Shown: in pieces, positions 40,685 through 51,220 of the stretch
Numbering within the stretch: position 1 is the first letter of the stretch
Layout of the letters: each line of letters starts with the position of its first letter
DNA from: an uncultured Pelagibacteraceae bacterium
GTDB lineage: Bacteria; Pseudomonadota; Alphaproteobacteria; Pelagibacterales; Pelagibacteraceae
Direction: 5' to 3'
DNA: 64,000 bases
Assembly: GCA_902566365.1 (NCBI GenBank)
Contig: CACFIH010000004.1
Span: 1 to 64,000 of the forward strand
The notes under the pieces: generated by a model
Databases searched by the model: none
Told to the model about the DNA's origin: nothing
The model's input: the letters and a program-made list of their open reading frames with translations, nothing else
Position numbers and translations under genes: made by a program

Positions 40685-41338
40685 TTGAAACATAAATTTT
40701 TATTTTCAGTTTTTACAATTTTTTTTATACTAGTTTTTATTGCATTAGGTACTTGGCAAATAATTCGATTAAATTGGAAGAATAATCTTATTTTAGAAAT
40801 TGAAAATTCACTAAAAAATCCTCCAGTCGAACTTACACAATCAAATAAACAAAATTATCTTAAAATTAAAACATCTGGTACCATAGATTTTGAAAAACAA
40901 ATTTATCTATATAATTTGAACGACTCAGGAGAACCAGGTTTTGAAGTTTTAAATCCAATTTTAATTGATGGTGAAAACTATTTACTCAACAGGGGATGGA
41001 TACCTTTTGAAAAAAAAGATACACCAGAGATATATAAATTTGATCAAAACAACATAGTTGGTACTCTGAAAATTCAGGGGAGAAATAATATATTTAAACC
41101 AGATAATGATATTAAAAAAAATTACTGGTTTAGCCTAAATAGAGAGGATATTTCAAAATTTACTGATAAAAAATTTTCCAAGTACATAATATATTTAGAT
41201 GGAAATTATCAACTTCCAAAACCAAAAAAAATTACTGCCAATATTTCGAATAATCATAAAAAATATGCAATGACATGGTTTTCGTTAGCGATTTCAATTC
41301 TTTTGCTGTATCTATATTTTAGAAAAAAGAATTATTAA
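40685..41338 (+). CDS. SURF1 family protein
   Basis: LGTWQIIRLNWK, NRGWIPF, YAMTWFSLAISILLLYLYF; uses a TTG start in the ORF track. Confidence 0.88.
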   Translation: MKHKFLFSVFTIFFILVFIALGTWQIIRLNWKNNLILEIENSLKNPPVELTQSNKQNYLKIKTSGTIDFEKQIYLYNLNDSGEPGFEVLNPILIDGENYLLNRGWIPFEKKDTPEIYKFDQNNIVGTLKIQGRNNIFKPDNDIKKNYWFSLNREDISKFTDKKFSKYIIYLDGNYQLPKPKKITANISNNHKKYAMTWFSLAISILLLYLYFRKKNY

Positions 41339-42712
41339 ATGATCTATGTAAGTACTAGGAATAATCAGAAAAGCTTTACTTTTAAGGATGTTTTCCTTAA
41401 AGGTTTGGCAGATGATGGGGGGCTATTTGTTCCTAAATTGATTAAAAAATTCAAAAAAGAAGAATTAGATAATTTAAAAAACCTTAGCTATAATGATTTA
41501 GCAGCTGAAATAATTTATCCATTTATAGGAGATTTCATGCCTAAGGATAAATTAATATCTATTATTTCCAAATCATACTCTAATTTTAGATCAAGTGATG
41601 TTGTAAAAATTTCAGATTTAGGAAATTTAAAAGTTTTAGAGTTATTTCATGGTCCAACGCTTGCTTTTAAAGATATTGCTATGCAATTAATAGGTAATTT
41701 TTATCAATATCATTTAGAACGTGATCAAAAAAAAATTAATATAATAGTAGCAACTTCAGGCGATACAGGTGCAGCTGCTATAGATGCTTTAAAGGGAAAA
41801 AATAATTTAAATGTTTTTGTCTTACACCCCAATAATAAAATTTCACCTGTTCAAAGAAGGTTAATGACAATACATGAAGAGAGTAATGTATTTAATATTG
41901 CGGTGAAGGGTAATTTTGATGATTGCCAAAATTTAGTAAAAGCGATGTTTAATGACGAAAAATTTTCTAAAGCGATTAATATGTCGGGTGTAAATTCAAT
42001 TAATTGGGCAAGAATAGTTGCTCAATCAGTTTATTATTTTTACGCTTATTTTAAAGTTGAAAATGGTCAACCTCTATCCTTTTCTGTCCCAACAGGAAAC
42101 TTCGGTGATATTTATGCCGGTTATTTGGCAAAAAAACTAGGCCTTCCAATTGATAAACTAATCGTAGCCACAAATAAAAATGACATACTGCACAGGGCTA
42201 TATCTGATGGTGATTATAGTCAAAAGAAAGTTGAGGAAACAAATACTCCAAGTATGGATATACAAATAGCAAGTAATTTCGAAAGGCTATTATATGATGT
42301 AAAAGATTGTAATTCAGAAGTTATAAAAAATGTAATGGCTAAAATAAAAAAAAATACTTATAAGATTGATAAAAATGATCTAGATAAAATTAAGGTAAAT
42401 TTTGTATCTGAAATGCTTGATGAAAACGAAACTGTTAAAATGATAAAAATCATAAATGATGAACATCAAATCGTAGTTGATCCGCATACTGCAGTAGGTA
42501 TTGGTGCTTTGAGAAAATTAGGATTGGAAAAAAATTGCGTCGTTTTATCAACTGCGCACCCATGTAAATTTCCAAAAGCAATACAAGATGCCATTTCAAA
42601 ATCTGAAAATTTACCGGAAAGTCTTAAATATGTTAATGATAGAAAAGAAAAATTTGAACTTCTTTCAAATGATATTGAAAAAGTTAAAAAATATGTAATG
42701 AATTCGATATGA
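41339..42712 (+). CDS. thrC: Threonine synthase
   Basis: FHGPTLAFKDIAMQ, ATSGDTGAAAI, VPTGNFGDIYAGY, DPHTAVGIGAL. Confidence 0.97.
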   Translation: MIYVSTRNNQKSFTFKDVFLKGLADDGGLFVPKLIKKFKKEELDNLKNLSYNDLAAEIIYPFIGDFMPKDKLISIISKSYSNFRSSDVVKISDLGNLKVLELFHGPTLAFKDIAMQLIGNFYQYHLERDQKKINIIVATSGDTGAAAIDALKGKNNLNVFVLHPNNKISPVQRRLMTIHEESNVFNIAVKGNFDDCQNLVKAMFNDEKFSKAINMSGVNSINWARIVAQSVYYFYAYFKVENGQPLSFSVPTGNFGDIYAGYLAKKLGLPIDKLIVATNKNDILHRAISDGDYSQKKVEETNTPSMDIQIASNFERLLYDVKDCNSEVIKNVMAKIKKNTYKIDKNDLDKIKVNFVSEMLDENETVKMIKIINDEHQIVVDPHTAVGIGALRKLGLEKNCVVLSTAHPCKFPKAIQDAISKSENLPESLKYVNDRKEKFELLSNDIEKVKKYVMNSI

Positions 42713-43197
42713 AACTTAAGATAAAAGATCAAATTCCAAATACAGAGATTTTTCAGCTAGTTGATGGAGAACCTCAAAAAAGCAAATTAAGAGAAACTAT
42801 TGGTAGTGGTAAAGTTGTTCTATTTGGTTTACCTGGTGCATTTACATCAACATGCTCCAAACTTCATCTACCAGGCTTTGTAGCAAATGCAGAAAAGATC
42901 AAATCAAAAGGAATAGAAGATATATTTTGTTTATCTGTAAATGATCCTTATGTGATGAGTGGCTGGGGTGAGATTAATAATACTGGAGACAAAATTAAAA
43001 TGTTATCAGATCCATATTTACTATTTACGAGAGCAATAGGAGCAGAAGTTGATCGTAATGCAAAAGGAATGGGAATTAGATCAAATCGTTATTTAATGGT
43101 GATTGAAAATTTCACAATTGTTAATATTCATGTTGAAAAAGAAACTAAAGAATGTGGTTTAACTTCAGCAGAAAACTTATTGAATAATCTAATCTAG
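42709..43197 (+). CDS. Peroxiredoxin (Prx5/redoxin family)
   Basis: GLPGAFTSTCSKLHLPGF, SVNDPYVMSGWG, GIRSNRYLMVIE. Confidence 0.93.
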   Translation: MKLKIKDQIPNTEIFQLVDGEPQKSKLRETIGSGKVVLFGLPGAFTSTCSKLHLPGFVANAEKIKSKGIEDIFCLSVNDPYVMSGWGEINNTGDKIKMLSDPYLLFTRAIGAEVDRNAKGMGIRSNRYLMVIENFTIVNIHVEKETKECGLTSAENLLNNLI

Positions 43198-43228
43198 GTA
43201 GGGCAGTTCTGTTGCCAGGTTCCCTTAA

Positions 43229-43651
43229 CTATAAGTTAGCAGCATCTTTAGCAAGTAAATCTACTTCATTATTTAATTGATCAGTTGAATGTGCTTTTAC
43301 CCAGTTCCAACTTATTTCAAACTCATTATTTAGTAGATCTAATTCTGTCCAAAGTGTTTTATTACTTACCTCTTTTTTGTTTGCTGTTTTCCATCCATTT
43401 TTTTTCCAATTGTGTATCCATTCAGTGATTCCAGACTTTACATATTTAGAGTCTGTAAAAATTTGAACTTTACTTCCTTTTGGAATTTTTTTAAGCGCCT
43501 CTATAGGTGCTAATAATTCCATCTGATTATTTGTTGTTTCTTTTTTACTTCCTTTGAGTTCAGTTTTTTTCCCTTCGTTCAATATTATTGCTGCCCAACC
43601 ACCTTTGCCTGGATTACCAAGACATGAACCATCGGTATAAATTTTAATCAT
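43229..43651 (-). CDS. rnhA: Ribonuclease HI
   Basis: IYTDGSCLGNPGKGGWAAI, TNNQMELLAPIEAL, FTDSKYVKSGI. Confidence 0.97.
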   Translation of the reverse strand: MIKIYTDGSCLGNPGKGGWAAIILNEGKKTELKGSKKETTNNQMELLAPIEALKKIPKGSKVQIFTDSKYVKSGITEWIHNWKKNGWKTANKKEVSNKTLWTELDLLNNEFEISWNWVKAHSTDQLNNEVDLLAKDAANL

Positions 43652-44616
43652 TAAACTAAATAATCCCTATAGTTTTTTAAATTATTGTGAATTATCAGTT
43701 TTTGATAATATTCTCTTGGATCCTTAATTTTTATCAAAGCAGTTTTTGGAGTATTTGTATAGTCGTAAAGTCTTGTCAGAAAATATCTCATCGCAGCAGC
43801 ACGGCATAAAATATTCAATGATTTTTTCTCAATTCTAGAGATCTTTTTAATACCCTCATATCCTCTAATTAAATTTTTAACCTTTTTTTTATTTAATTTA
43901 AATTGTGATTTTTTTTTATCAAAACAAAGAGCATTGATACATATTGCTATTTCATACATAAAATAATCGTTTGCAGCAAAATAAAAATCTATAATTCCAG
44001 AGATTTTATTTTTTTTAAAAAATATATTATCTATAAAAAGATCACCATGTATTATCCCATTTGGTAATTTTTTTGGCCATTTATTTTTAATTTCTTTAAA
44101 ATTACTTTTCAGAAATTTTTCTAAGTTAATGAATTTTTTTGATTTAAATTTAATATTTTTTAATAATGGATTTAAATTTTTAATATTCATTGAGTTTTTT
44201 CTAAATAATTTAATTTTTTTTGAGGAAGAGTGCATTTGAGCAACAGTTTTTCCAATATCATAACAATTTTTCAGATTAAGATTTTTTTTATCTTTTCCAT
44301 CAAGAAATGAAACAACGCAAGCGACCTTATTCTTAATTTTAAATAGATATTTTCCATCACGATTTTTTAGTGGTTTTGGACATCTTATTTTTAGGTCGTT
44401 TAATTGATCCATTAATTTCATAAAAAAAGGTATTTCCTTTTTTTGGACTCTTTTTTCAAAAATAGTTAGTATAAACTTACTGTTTTTTGATTTTAATAGA
44501 TAATTAGTATTTTCAATACCTTGTTTGATACCTTTAAAACTTAAAAATTTTTGGTTTTCAAATTTTTTGTTAATATATGAAATTTCTTTCTTATTTATTT
44601 TTGTATAAACAGCCAT
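43651..44616 (-). CDS. thrB: Homoserine kinase (ThrB, APH-fold)
   Basis: QGIENTNYLLKS, LPNGIIHGDLFIDNIFF, SGIIDFYFAANDYFMYEIAI. Confidence 0.93.
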   Translation of the reverse strand: MAVYTKINKKEISYINKKFENQKFLSFKGIKQGIENTNYLLKSKNSKFILTIFEKRVQKKEIPFFMKLMDQLNDLKIRCPKPLKNRDGKYLFKIKNKVACVVSFLDGKDKKNLNLKNCYDIGKTVAQMHSSSKKIKLFRKNSMNIKNLNPLLKNIKFKSKKFINLEKFLKSNFKEIKNKWPKKLPNGIIHGDLFIDNIFFKKNKISGIIDFYFAANDYFMYEIAICINALCFDKKKSQFKLNKKKVKNLIRGYEGIKKISRIEKKSLNILCRAAAMRYFLTRLYDYTNTPKTALIKIKDPREYYQKLIIHNNLKNYRDYLV

Positions 44617-45561
44617 TTAGTTCAATTTTTTTGGAACATGGAAAACAACGTTTTCTTTTATAATCTCCACTTCTTCTATAGTTACTGTAAATTTATTTTT
44701 CAATTCTTTAATGAAATTTACGACAAGTATCTCAGGGGCAGAGGCACCAGATGAAATTCCAATTATATTTGAATTTTCAATCAAATTAAATGGAATTTCA
44801 CTTTGAGAATGAATCAGTATAGAATTAAGACAACCCGATTTCTTTGCAACTTCTACTAATCTTAGAGAATTAGAGGAATTTCTACTTCCAATTACAAAAA
44901 ATAAATCACATTTTTTTGCAATATTTTTAACTGCCATTTGTCTATTTGTTGTTGCGTAACAAATATCCTCTTTCATGGGCTCTTTAATATTTGGAAATTT
45001 ATTTTTTAAAATTTCAATTATTTCTTTTGTGTCATCCACAGATAAAGTTGTTTGAGTAACATAAGAAATTTTTTTGTTATTTTGAGGTTTATACTTTTTA
45101 GCTTCATCTTCATTTTGAATAAGATCTATTGATCCAGTAGGTAATTGTCCCATTGTACCAATAACCTCAGGATGGTTTTGGTGGCCAATTAAAATTAAAT
45201 GATAACCAGCTTTGTGAAGATTTTCTGCTTCTCTATGTACTTTGGACACCAACGGGCACGTAGCATCAATATAACTCATGTTATAATTTTTTGCGTTCTC
45301 GGGTATTTTTTTTGGAACCCCATGAGCTGAAAAAATAACTGGTCTTGATTTATCTTCTATTTCCTCAAGTTCCTCTACAAAAATAGCTCCTTTATTTTTC
45401 AAATCATCAACAACATATTTATTGTGAACTATTTCGTGTCTTACATAAACAGGAGCTCCATATTTTTTAATAGATTTTTCTACAATTTCGATTGCCCTTT
45501 CAACACCCGCACAAAACCCCCTAGGTGCTGATAATAATATTTTAATTTCTTTGTTTTTCAT
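44617..45561 (-). CDS. ispH: 4-hydroxy-3-methylbut-2-enyl diphosphate reductase
   Basis: APRGFCAGVERAIEIV, VRHEIVHNKYVV, FSAHGVPKK, DATCPLVSKVH. Confidence 0.98.
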   Translation of the reverse strand: MKNKEIKILLSAPRGFCAGVERAIEIVEKSIKKYGAPVYVRHEIVHNKYVVDDLKNKGAIFVEELEEIEDKSRPVIFSAHGVPKKIPENAKNYNMSYIDATCPLVSKVHREAENLHKAGYHLILIGHQNHPEVIGTMGQLPTGSIDLIQNEDEAKKYKPQNNKKISYVTQTTLSVDDTKEIIEILKNKFPNIKEPMKEDICYATTNRQMAVKNIAKKCDLFFVIGSRNSSNSLRLVEVAKKSGCLNSILIHSQSEIPFNLIENSNIIGISSGASAPEILVVNFIKELKNKFTVTIEEVEIIKENVVFHVPKKLN

Positions 45562-46486
45562 TTTTTTCTAAAAGATACTCAAGCAATATATGTGGAAAGG
45601 TTAAAGACGCCAAACCTATAAATATGATCCTTAAAATTGAAATATCCAAATTATAAGTATTATTCAAAAAATAAAGACCAATTAAAGAAATAATAGCTGT
45701 TAAAATAGTCAAAGGTAAAGCTTTTTTTAAAAATTTTTTAAACCCCAAACCTAAGTCATGATTATCAAGTTCAAGAATTAAAGTAATAGAATGCCTAATT
45801 GAATGTAAAAAGCAAAAATAAACAGTAAATGCCAATAGAGGAGAAAAATAAAAATTTAAAATTAAAATTGAAAAATAATCAAAAAAGATAGCAAATTTCT
45901 TTATCTCAAAATTTTTACCAAATAATATAATATGAGCCAAAGTACTTAAAATGATACTAAATAATAAAATATTATTCGTTTCAATAAAATCTAATAGATA
46001 ATAAAAATTTTCATTATTAACCAGAAGCACCTTAAAAATGTTTATTGTTTCATCAAAATGAAAATAAATAGGTGCCAGTATAATAAGAGAACCTTTTATA
46101 AAGAATAATATTTGATTTGAATATGAGTTAGCAATTATTAGAAATTGGGTATCTTCTTTACCAAAGTGATATGAAGCCACTATTAAAAAAATTATTAAAC
46201 AAATAGTTGGAAAGATTATCCACAAAACTATGACTGCAACAGTTATTAAACTGTATAATAGATAAAAAATAGAATTATTATTTATTTTTAAAATTTTTAA
46301 AAGCTTTTCACCTTTAATATTATCAAGAGATCCATGAGAAATACCAATACTTAAAATGAGTAATAAACAAATCAATGGAGAGATCGTAAAATCATTAATT
46401 ATAAATGTTAACAAAGAAAAAATATTACAAAATAAAAAGAAAATAAATGAGTGTTTTAGATTTATCTTTTTAATTTTATTTTCCAT
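45542..46486 (-). CDS. blh: Brp/Blh-type beta-carotene 15,15'-dioxygenase
   Basis: Polytopic protein with GISHGSLDN and ASYHFGKED motifs, clustered with crtY/crtB/crtI. Confidence 0.88.
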   Translation of the reverse strand: MENKIKKINLKHSFIFFLFCNIFSLLTFIINDFTISPLICLLLILSIGISHGSLDNIKGEKLLKILKINNNSIFYLLYSLITVAVIVLWIIFPTICLIIFLIVASYHFGKEDTQFLIIANSYSNQILFFIKGSLIILAPIYFHFDETINIFKVLLVNNENFYYLLDFIETNNILLFSIILSTLAHIILFGKNFEIKKFAIFFDYFSILILNFYFSPLLAFTVYFCFLHSIRHSITLILELDNHDLGLGFKKFLKKALPLTILTAIISLIGLYFLNNTYNLDISILRIIFIGLASLTFPHILLEYLLEKNEKQRN

Positions 46487-46487
46487 T

Positions 46488-47555
46488 TTAATAGAATAAT
46501 GCTTTAATAAAAATCCCTTTAGGCATTTTAAAGATTATTTTTAAATCTTCATAAAAATTACTTTTATTGGATAAAAATTTTATAATAGTCTTAGGTGATG
46601 TCTTAAACATGTTAAAGAATATATTGGGCATCTTTTCTGGATTTTTATTTAGAACACGAAGAAAAATGTCATCTAAAAATTGGTATTTTTTATTTATTTC
46701 AAATTTTTTATTAATTGAAATTTTTTCAATATTTTTTCTAATATATCGACTGTGTTCTTGAATATTCAAAAAAGTATAACCAGTGCTTAATCTGGTCATG
46801 CCTCCCGCTGTTCCAATATTAATTTTATTTTTTTCTTTTTTGAATTTTGGGTAGAAAAGAGGGATCGCACCTTCCTCTCTGTAGAGAACTTTGTAATTTT
46901 TAATTTTCAGGTGTTTATCAATGTATTCTTTTATTTGGAAATCATAATCTTTTAGAGAGCTGTCATTCATTCTTGAAAGCCATGTCGTTTCTACTAAGGC
47001 TTTATTTTTAGAGTAAGGAAGAGTATAAAAAAAATGAACACTATTTCTTTGATCACAATCAAAATCCATGAGATTAAAAATTTCATCATCAAAAATATTA
47101 TTTTCAGTTTCAATTTCTACACCACAAAAATGTTGCCAAAGATTTAGATAATCTTTTTTAATATCTGGCACACTATTAAAGATAAACGAATTTTGTGTGT
47201 TGATCTCTTTTAAATCTTTAAAAAAATGAATATTTTTATTTTCTTTTAATTTATTATTTATTTTTTCATAAAACAAACCGCTATCAATACTCTGATATGG
47301 ATAATCCTTACATTCTAAGTAATTTGTTTTATTTGGTATGTTGACTGAGAAATTATCCCAACTTTTTATAATACAATCATCGAAATTATGGGGCACTACT
47401 TTCCAAAATGACCATGTTTTATCTCTTTTATATTCTTGCCTTGGCTCAATAATCGCTAAAGTTTTATCTTTTAATTTTTCATTAATTTCTAATTCGTAAG
47501 CAAGTGATAAACCAGCACAACCTCCTCCAATAATAATATAATCAAATTCTTTCAT
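46488..47555 (-). CDS. crtY: Lycopene beta-cyclase
   Basis: DYIIIGGGCAGLSLAYEL, DKTWSFW, VETTWLS, GTAGGMTRLSTGYTF. Confidence 0.93.
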   Translation of the reverse strand: MKEFDYIIIGGGCAGLSLAYELEINEKLKDKTLAIIEPRQEYKRDKTWSFWKVVPHNFDDCIIKSWDNFSVNIPNKTNYLECKDYPYQSIDSGLFYEKINNKLKENKNIHFFKDLKEINTQNSFIFNSVPDIKKDYLNLWQHFCGVEIETENNIFDDEIFNLMDFDCDQRNSVHFFYTLPYSKNKALVETTWLSRMNDSSLKDYDFQIKEYIDKHLKIKNYKVLYREEGAIPLFYPKFKKEKNKINIGTAGGMTRLSTGYTFLNIQEHSRYIRKNIEKISINKKFEINKKYQFLDDIFLRVLNKNPEKMPNIFFNMFKTSPKTIIKFLSNKSNFYEDLKIIFKMPKGIFIKALFY

Positions 47556-48393
47556 CTAAATTTATTTCCTCATAAATCAAATTATGCTCATTTAGTATTT
47601 GACCATTCTTCTTATAATGGAACGACAATCTAATTAAGTCAAAAATTGAAAGAAAAGTCTCTAAGATTTTTTCTGCGTTTGAAACATATATTTTTCCAGA
47701 ATTTTGGTAATCGTTAAAGTTTTTTTTGTTTAGAATTTTATGTCCTATTTTTCTATAAACTCTTCTAGCAACTAAAATAGAAAAACGAAAACTTATAGGT
47801 ATATCCCTAATAGAATAAAATGAACTTTCATAAAATGTTTCAGCAAGATTGATAGTTGATGAAATCTCTTCAAAATTTTTCTTTATATAAGAACGATTTT
47901 TTTCAAAGTCTTCAATTACATCTCTTGATATATTAGTGAGCTGCATTGCTATTCCAAGGTCAATAGCTGATTTAAGTGAGTTTTTTTTACTAACTCTTAA
48001 AATTTTAGCCATCATTAATCCAACGGTTCCAGCAACTCTGTATGAGTAAATTAATAAATCTTTTCTTGAATTTAGTTTAACTGTCTCCTTAATATCAGAT
48101 TTAATTCCAACCAGTAAATCTCTAACTATTTCCAAAGATATATTGTATTCCTCTATAAGACCCCACATATTTTTGATGATTGGGTTATTAAAGTTTTTTT
48201 GATTAAAATCTTTTTCAAAAAGCTCAAATTTTTTTTCTTTATTTTCTATTTCATCATCATCATCTGCAAGGTTGTCTACGACTCTACAAAAATCATATAA
48301 AGTTGAACATTTGTTTAATGTTTTTTTAGGTAAAAAAAAACCTGCCCAACTAAATGACTTAGCATAAACAGACAAGTAAGTTTTGTCAGACAT
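47542..48393 (-). CDS. crtB: Phytoene synthase
   Basis: YDFCRVVDNLADD, YSYRVAGTVGLMM, GIAMQLTNISRDV. Confidence 0.93.
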   Translation of the reverse strand: MSDKTYLSVYAKSFSWAGFFLPKKTLNKCSTLYDFCRVVDNLADDDDEIENKEKKFELFEKDFNQKNFNNPIIKNMWGLIEEYNISLEIVRDLLVGIKSDIKETVKLNSRKDLLIYSYRVAGTVGLMMAKILRVSKKNSLKSAIDLGIAMQLTNISRDVIEDFEKNRSYIKKNFEEISSTINLAETFYESSFYSIRDIPISFRFSILVARRVYRKIGHKILNKKNFNDYQNSGKIYVSNAEKILETFLSIFDLIRLSFHYKKNGQILNEHNLIYEEINLDERI

Positions 48394-49853
48394 TATAAAA
48401 TTTTATCTAATACCTTTGCCGATGAAAGAACCCCTGGTACACCTGCTCCTGGATGTGTTCCTGCTCCTACGAAATAAAGTCCATCATATATCTCAGATTT
48501 ATTATGAAATCTAAAATAAGCTGATTGAGAAAATTTAGGCTGGATAGAAAAACCTGAACCATATTTTGTATTTAAATCTTTTTCAAAATAATCTGGGGTC
48601 AAATAAAAATCTTCAACAATGTTTTCTTTAAGGTTAGGCATTAAGTCACTTTGCATTTTATCAATTACTAAATTTTTCATTTTTTCTCCCTCTTTAGACC
48701 AATCAATATTTGATTGGTTATTAGGAACTGGTACAAGTACATAAAAGCAATCATTCCCTTCAGGAGCCATAGATTTATCCGTTGATGATGGTCTATGAAG
48801 ATAATAACTAATATCATCATTTAATTTTTTGTTGTTAAATATATCATCTAGATGTTCTTTGTATTTATTACCAAACTTAATTGTGTGATGTTCTACGTTT
48901 TCATATTTTTTTTTTGTGCCAAAATAATAAACAAATAATCCCATTGAATATTCCATTCGATTCTTTTTCCATTTGAAAAGAAATGAATTATTTGTATTAC
49001 CATTTAACATATTTTCATAAACTGCAGGTGGATCTGCATTACAAATTACATTATTAGAATCTATAATCGTTTGATCATTAAGCTGTACACCAGTAATTTT
49101 TTTTCTATCTGAAATAATTTTTGTTACTTCGTGTCCTTTAATTATTTTAATTCCTTCTTCATTCATTAATCTTTCAAAGCCTTTTATAATATTTCCAGTT
49201 CCTCCCATAGAATAATGAATTCCCCATTTTTTCTCCAGATATAAAATTAGTCCATAAATAGAAGTTGTAGTAAAGGGATTTCCTCCAACCAATAATGGGT
49301 GCATACTTAACATTCTTCTTAATTTTTCATTTTTTATGTATGATGAAACTAATGAATAAACTGATTTATAGCTTTTAAGTTTTAAGAGAGCAGGTAATTG
49401 TTTTATCATTACAAATGGTTTATCAAATGGAACATCTGCAAGTTCAGTAAAACCTTTATCAAAAATCTTTTTTGTAAAATTCACTAATCTTTCATAGCCT
49501 TTTACGTCTTCCTTACTTATTTCTTCAATTTGTCTTTTCATTTCAGTTTCATTTCCTGAGTAATTAAATCTGGTTTTATCTTCAAAAATAAATTGATACC
49601 AAATTTTTAATGGAGAAATTTTTATGTAATCTTTCGGGTCTTTTTTGAAAATTTCAAATAATTCATAAATTAAGTAGGGTGCTGTAATTACAGTCGGCCC
49701 ACCGTCATATATAAATCCATTTTTCTCGAAGACTCTAGCTCTACCTCCAAGATCAGGATGTTTTTCAATTAATGTTACATCATGACCTTTTGCCTTAAGA
49801 CGGAGTGCAGCAGCAATACCACCAAAACCAGAGCCAATTACAACAGAATTCAT
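48393..49853 (-). CDS. crtI: Phytoene desaturase
   Basis: VIGSGFGGIAAALRLKAKGHDVTLIEKHPDLGGRA, GAGTHPGAGVPGVLSSAKV. Confidence 0.97.
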   Translation of the reverse strand: MNSVVIGSGFGGIAAALRLKAKGHDVTLIEKHPDLGGRARVFEKNGFIYDGGPTVITAPYLIYELFEIFKKDPKDYIKISPLKIWYQFIFEDKTRFNYSGNETEMKRQIEEISKEDVKGYERLVNFTKKIFDKGFTELADVPFDKPFVMIKQLPALLKLKSYKSVYSLVSSYIKNEKLRRMLSMHPLLVGGNPFTTTSIYGLILYLEKKWGIHYSMGGTGNIIKGFERLMNEEGIKIIKGHEVTKIISDRKKITGVQLNDQTIIDSNNVICNADPPAVYENMLNGNTNNSFLFKWKKNRMEYSMGLFVYYFGTKKKYENVEHHTIKFGNKYKEHLDDIFNNKKLNDDISYYLHRPSSTDKSMAPEGNDCFYVLVPVPNNQSNIDWSKEGEKMKNLVIDKMQSDLMPNLKENIVEDFYLTPDYFEKDLNTKYGSGFSIQPKFSQSAYFRFHNKSEIYDGLYFVGAGTHPGAGVPGVLSSAKVLDKIL

Positions 49854-49892
49854 TATGATAATTTATAGTTTTTTAGAATAATTGTAAGAGGA

Positions 49893-50390
49893 TTATGAGT
49901 TTATTTTTTTTAACTCTTCCTTAGTTTCATTTAAATTTTTTTGAAACAATGCATCTAACTTGGATTTATCTACAGAAGTAGTGATAATTTTTTTTACTGA
50001 ATCAACAGCAATTTTTACAGACGCATTTTTTATCTCTTTTATTGCTGCATCTTTCATCTGTATAATTTTAGTTTCAGCTGTATTTTTTTTAATTTCTGAA
50101 GATTTATGAAATTTATCATTTAATTCAATAATCATCCTATCACTATCTTTTTTAGCTTGCTCTAAAATTTCATTACTAACTGAATGTGCCGTATCAAGTT
50201 TTTTTTGAGCATTTTCTAATAAAACCTTGGCCTCAGTTCTTAATTTTTCACTCTCATTAATTTCACTCTCAATATCTAAAATGAGCTTATTGAGAATTTC
50301 ATTTATCTTTTGAGGTACTTTTAAATATATTAATCCTCCAAAAAATATTAAAAAAGATATTGCCACCCAAAATGTTGAATCAATTACCAT
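49893..50390 (-). CDS. atpF: F0F1 ATP synthase subunit b
   Basis: N-terminal TM followed by long amphipathic helix; position after b'; start likely MVIDSTFW at 50390. Confidence 0.85.
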   Translation of the reverse strand: MVIDSTFWVAISFLIFFGGLIYLKVPQKINEILNKLILDIESEINESEKLRTEAKVLLENAQKKLDTAHSVSNEILEQAKKDSDRMIIELNDKFHKSSEIKKNTAETKIIQMKDAAIKEIKNASVKIAVDSVKKIITTSVDKSKLDALFQKNLNETKEELKKINS

Positions 50391-50985
50391 AGTACTTATC
50401 ACCATTTTTTTTTGAAAGATCATTAACGATTGCTGAAATACTACTATTATTAATATCGGTACCTATCAAGTTTTTTAATATTTCAGAGGAAGTCTCAATT
50501 GCAATCTTATTAATTTTTTCTGGAGCAGTTTTTTTAAGTTCATTAATTTCTTTTTCTGCTATTTTGATCTCTTCATCAATTTGCTTTTCTAATTTTTCTC
50601 TTTTAGAATTAATATCTTTTAAGGATTTTTCTTTTGTCTCTTTAAAGATATTTTTTGCTTTAGATTTGCTTTTCATAATTATTTCTTCATATTCTTTAAG
50701 CTTAGACTCGCTATCTTCTCTTTGTTTTTCCGCTGCCTCAATATTTTCTTGTATTTGAGATTTCCTTCTCTCTAAATTTTTAACTATTTTAGGTAATATT
50801 ATTTTTGATAAAAATAAATACAAAATACTAAAAGTTAATATAAGCCAAAATATTTGGGAAATCCAAAATTCAGGATTTAATTGAGGCATACCTCCACTCT
50901 CAGCTGCAAAAACCTCTTTGATGAAAAAGAGGTTATAAAATATAATATGAAAAAAATATTTTTTAATCATCAATTTAAAATGCAA
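50380..50985 (-). CDS. atpG: F0F1 ATP synthase subunit b'
   Basis: GMPQLNPEFWISQIFWLILTFSILYLFLSKIILPKI, long charged helix; position between atpE and atpF. Confidence 0.88.
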   Translation of the reverse strand: MHFKLMIKKYFFHIIFYNLFFIKEVFAAESGGMPQLNPEFWISQIFWLILTFSILYLFLSKIILPKIVKNLERRKSQIQENIEAAEKQREDSESKLKEYEEIIMKSKSKAKNIFKETKEKSLKDINSKREKLEKQIDEEIKIAEKEINELKKTAPEKINKIAIETSSEILKNLIGTDINNSSISAIVNDLSKKNGDKYYGN

Positions 50986-51202
50986 AAAGAATAATTAATG
51001 CAACTACTAATCCAAATAATCCTGTTGCCTCAGCTAAGGCAAATCCTAAAAGCAAATTAGGAAATTGTTTTTGTGCTGCAGACGGATTTCTCATTGCTCC
51101 TGATAAATAATTTCCAAAAATTATTCCAATACCAACACCAGCGCCAGCTAAAGCAATTGCTGCTAAACCTGCTCCGATCATTTTTGCCGCTTCTAACTCC
51201 AT
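50975..51202 (-). CDS. atpE: F0F1 ATP synthase subunit c
   Basis: GAGLAAIALAGAGVGIGIIFGNYL, RNPSAAQKQFPNLLLGFALAEATGLFGLVVALIILF. Confidence 0.98.
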   Translation of the reverse strand: MELEAAKMIGAGLAAIALAGAGVGIGIIFGNYLSGAMRNPSAAQKQFPNLLLGFALAEATGLFGLVVALIILFAF

Positions 51203-51220
51203 TATATCCTCCTATGTTAA

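Noticed and set aside
49893-50423. 44 bp overlap between atpF ORF as listed and atpG(b')
   Set aside because: Most likely a start-site artefact; starting atpF at MVIDSTFW (50390) reduces it to an ordinary 11 bp overlap.
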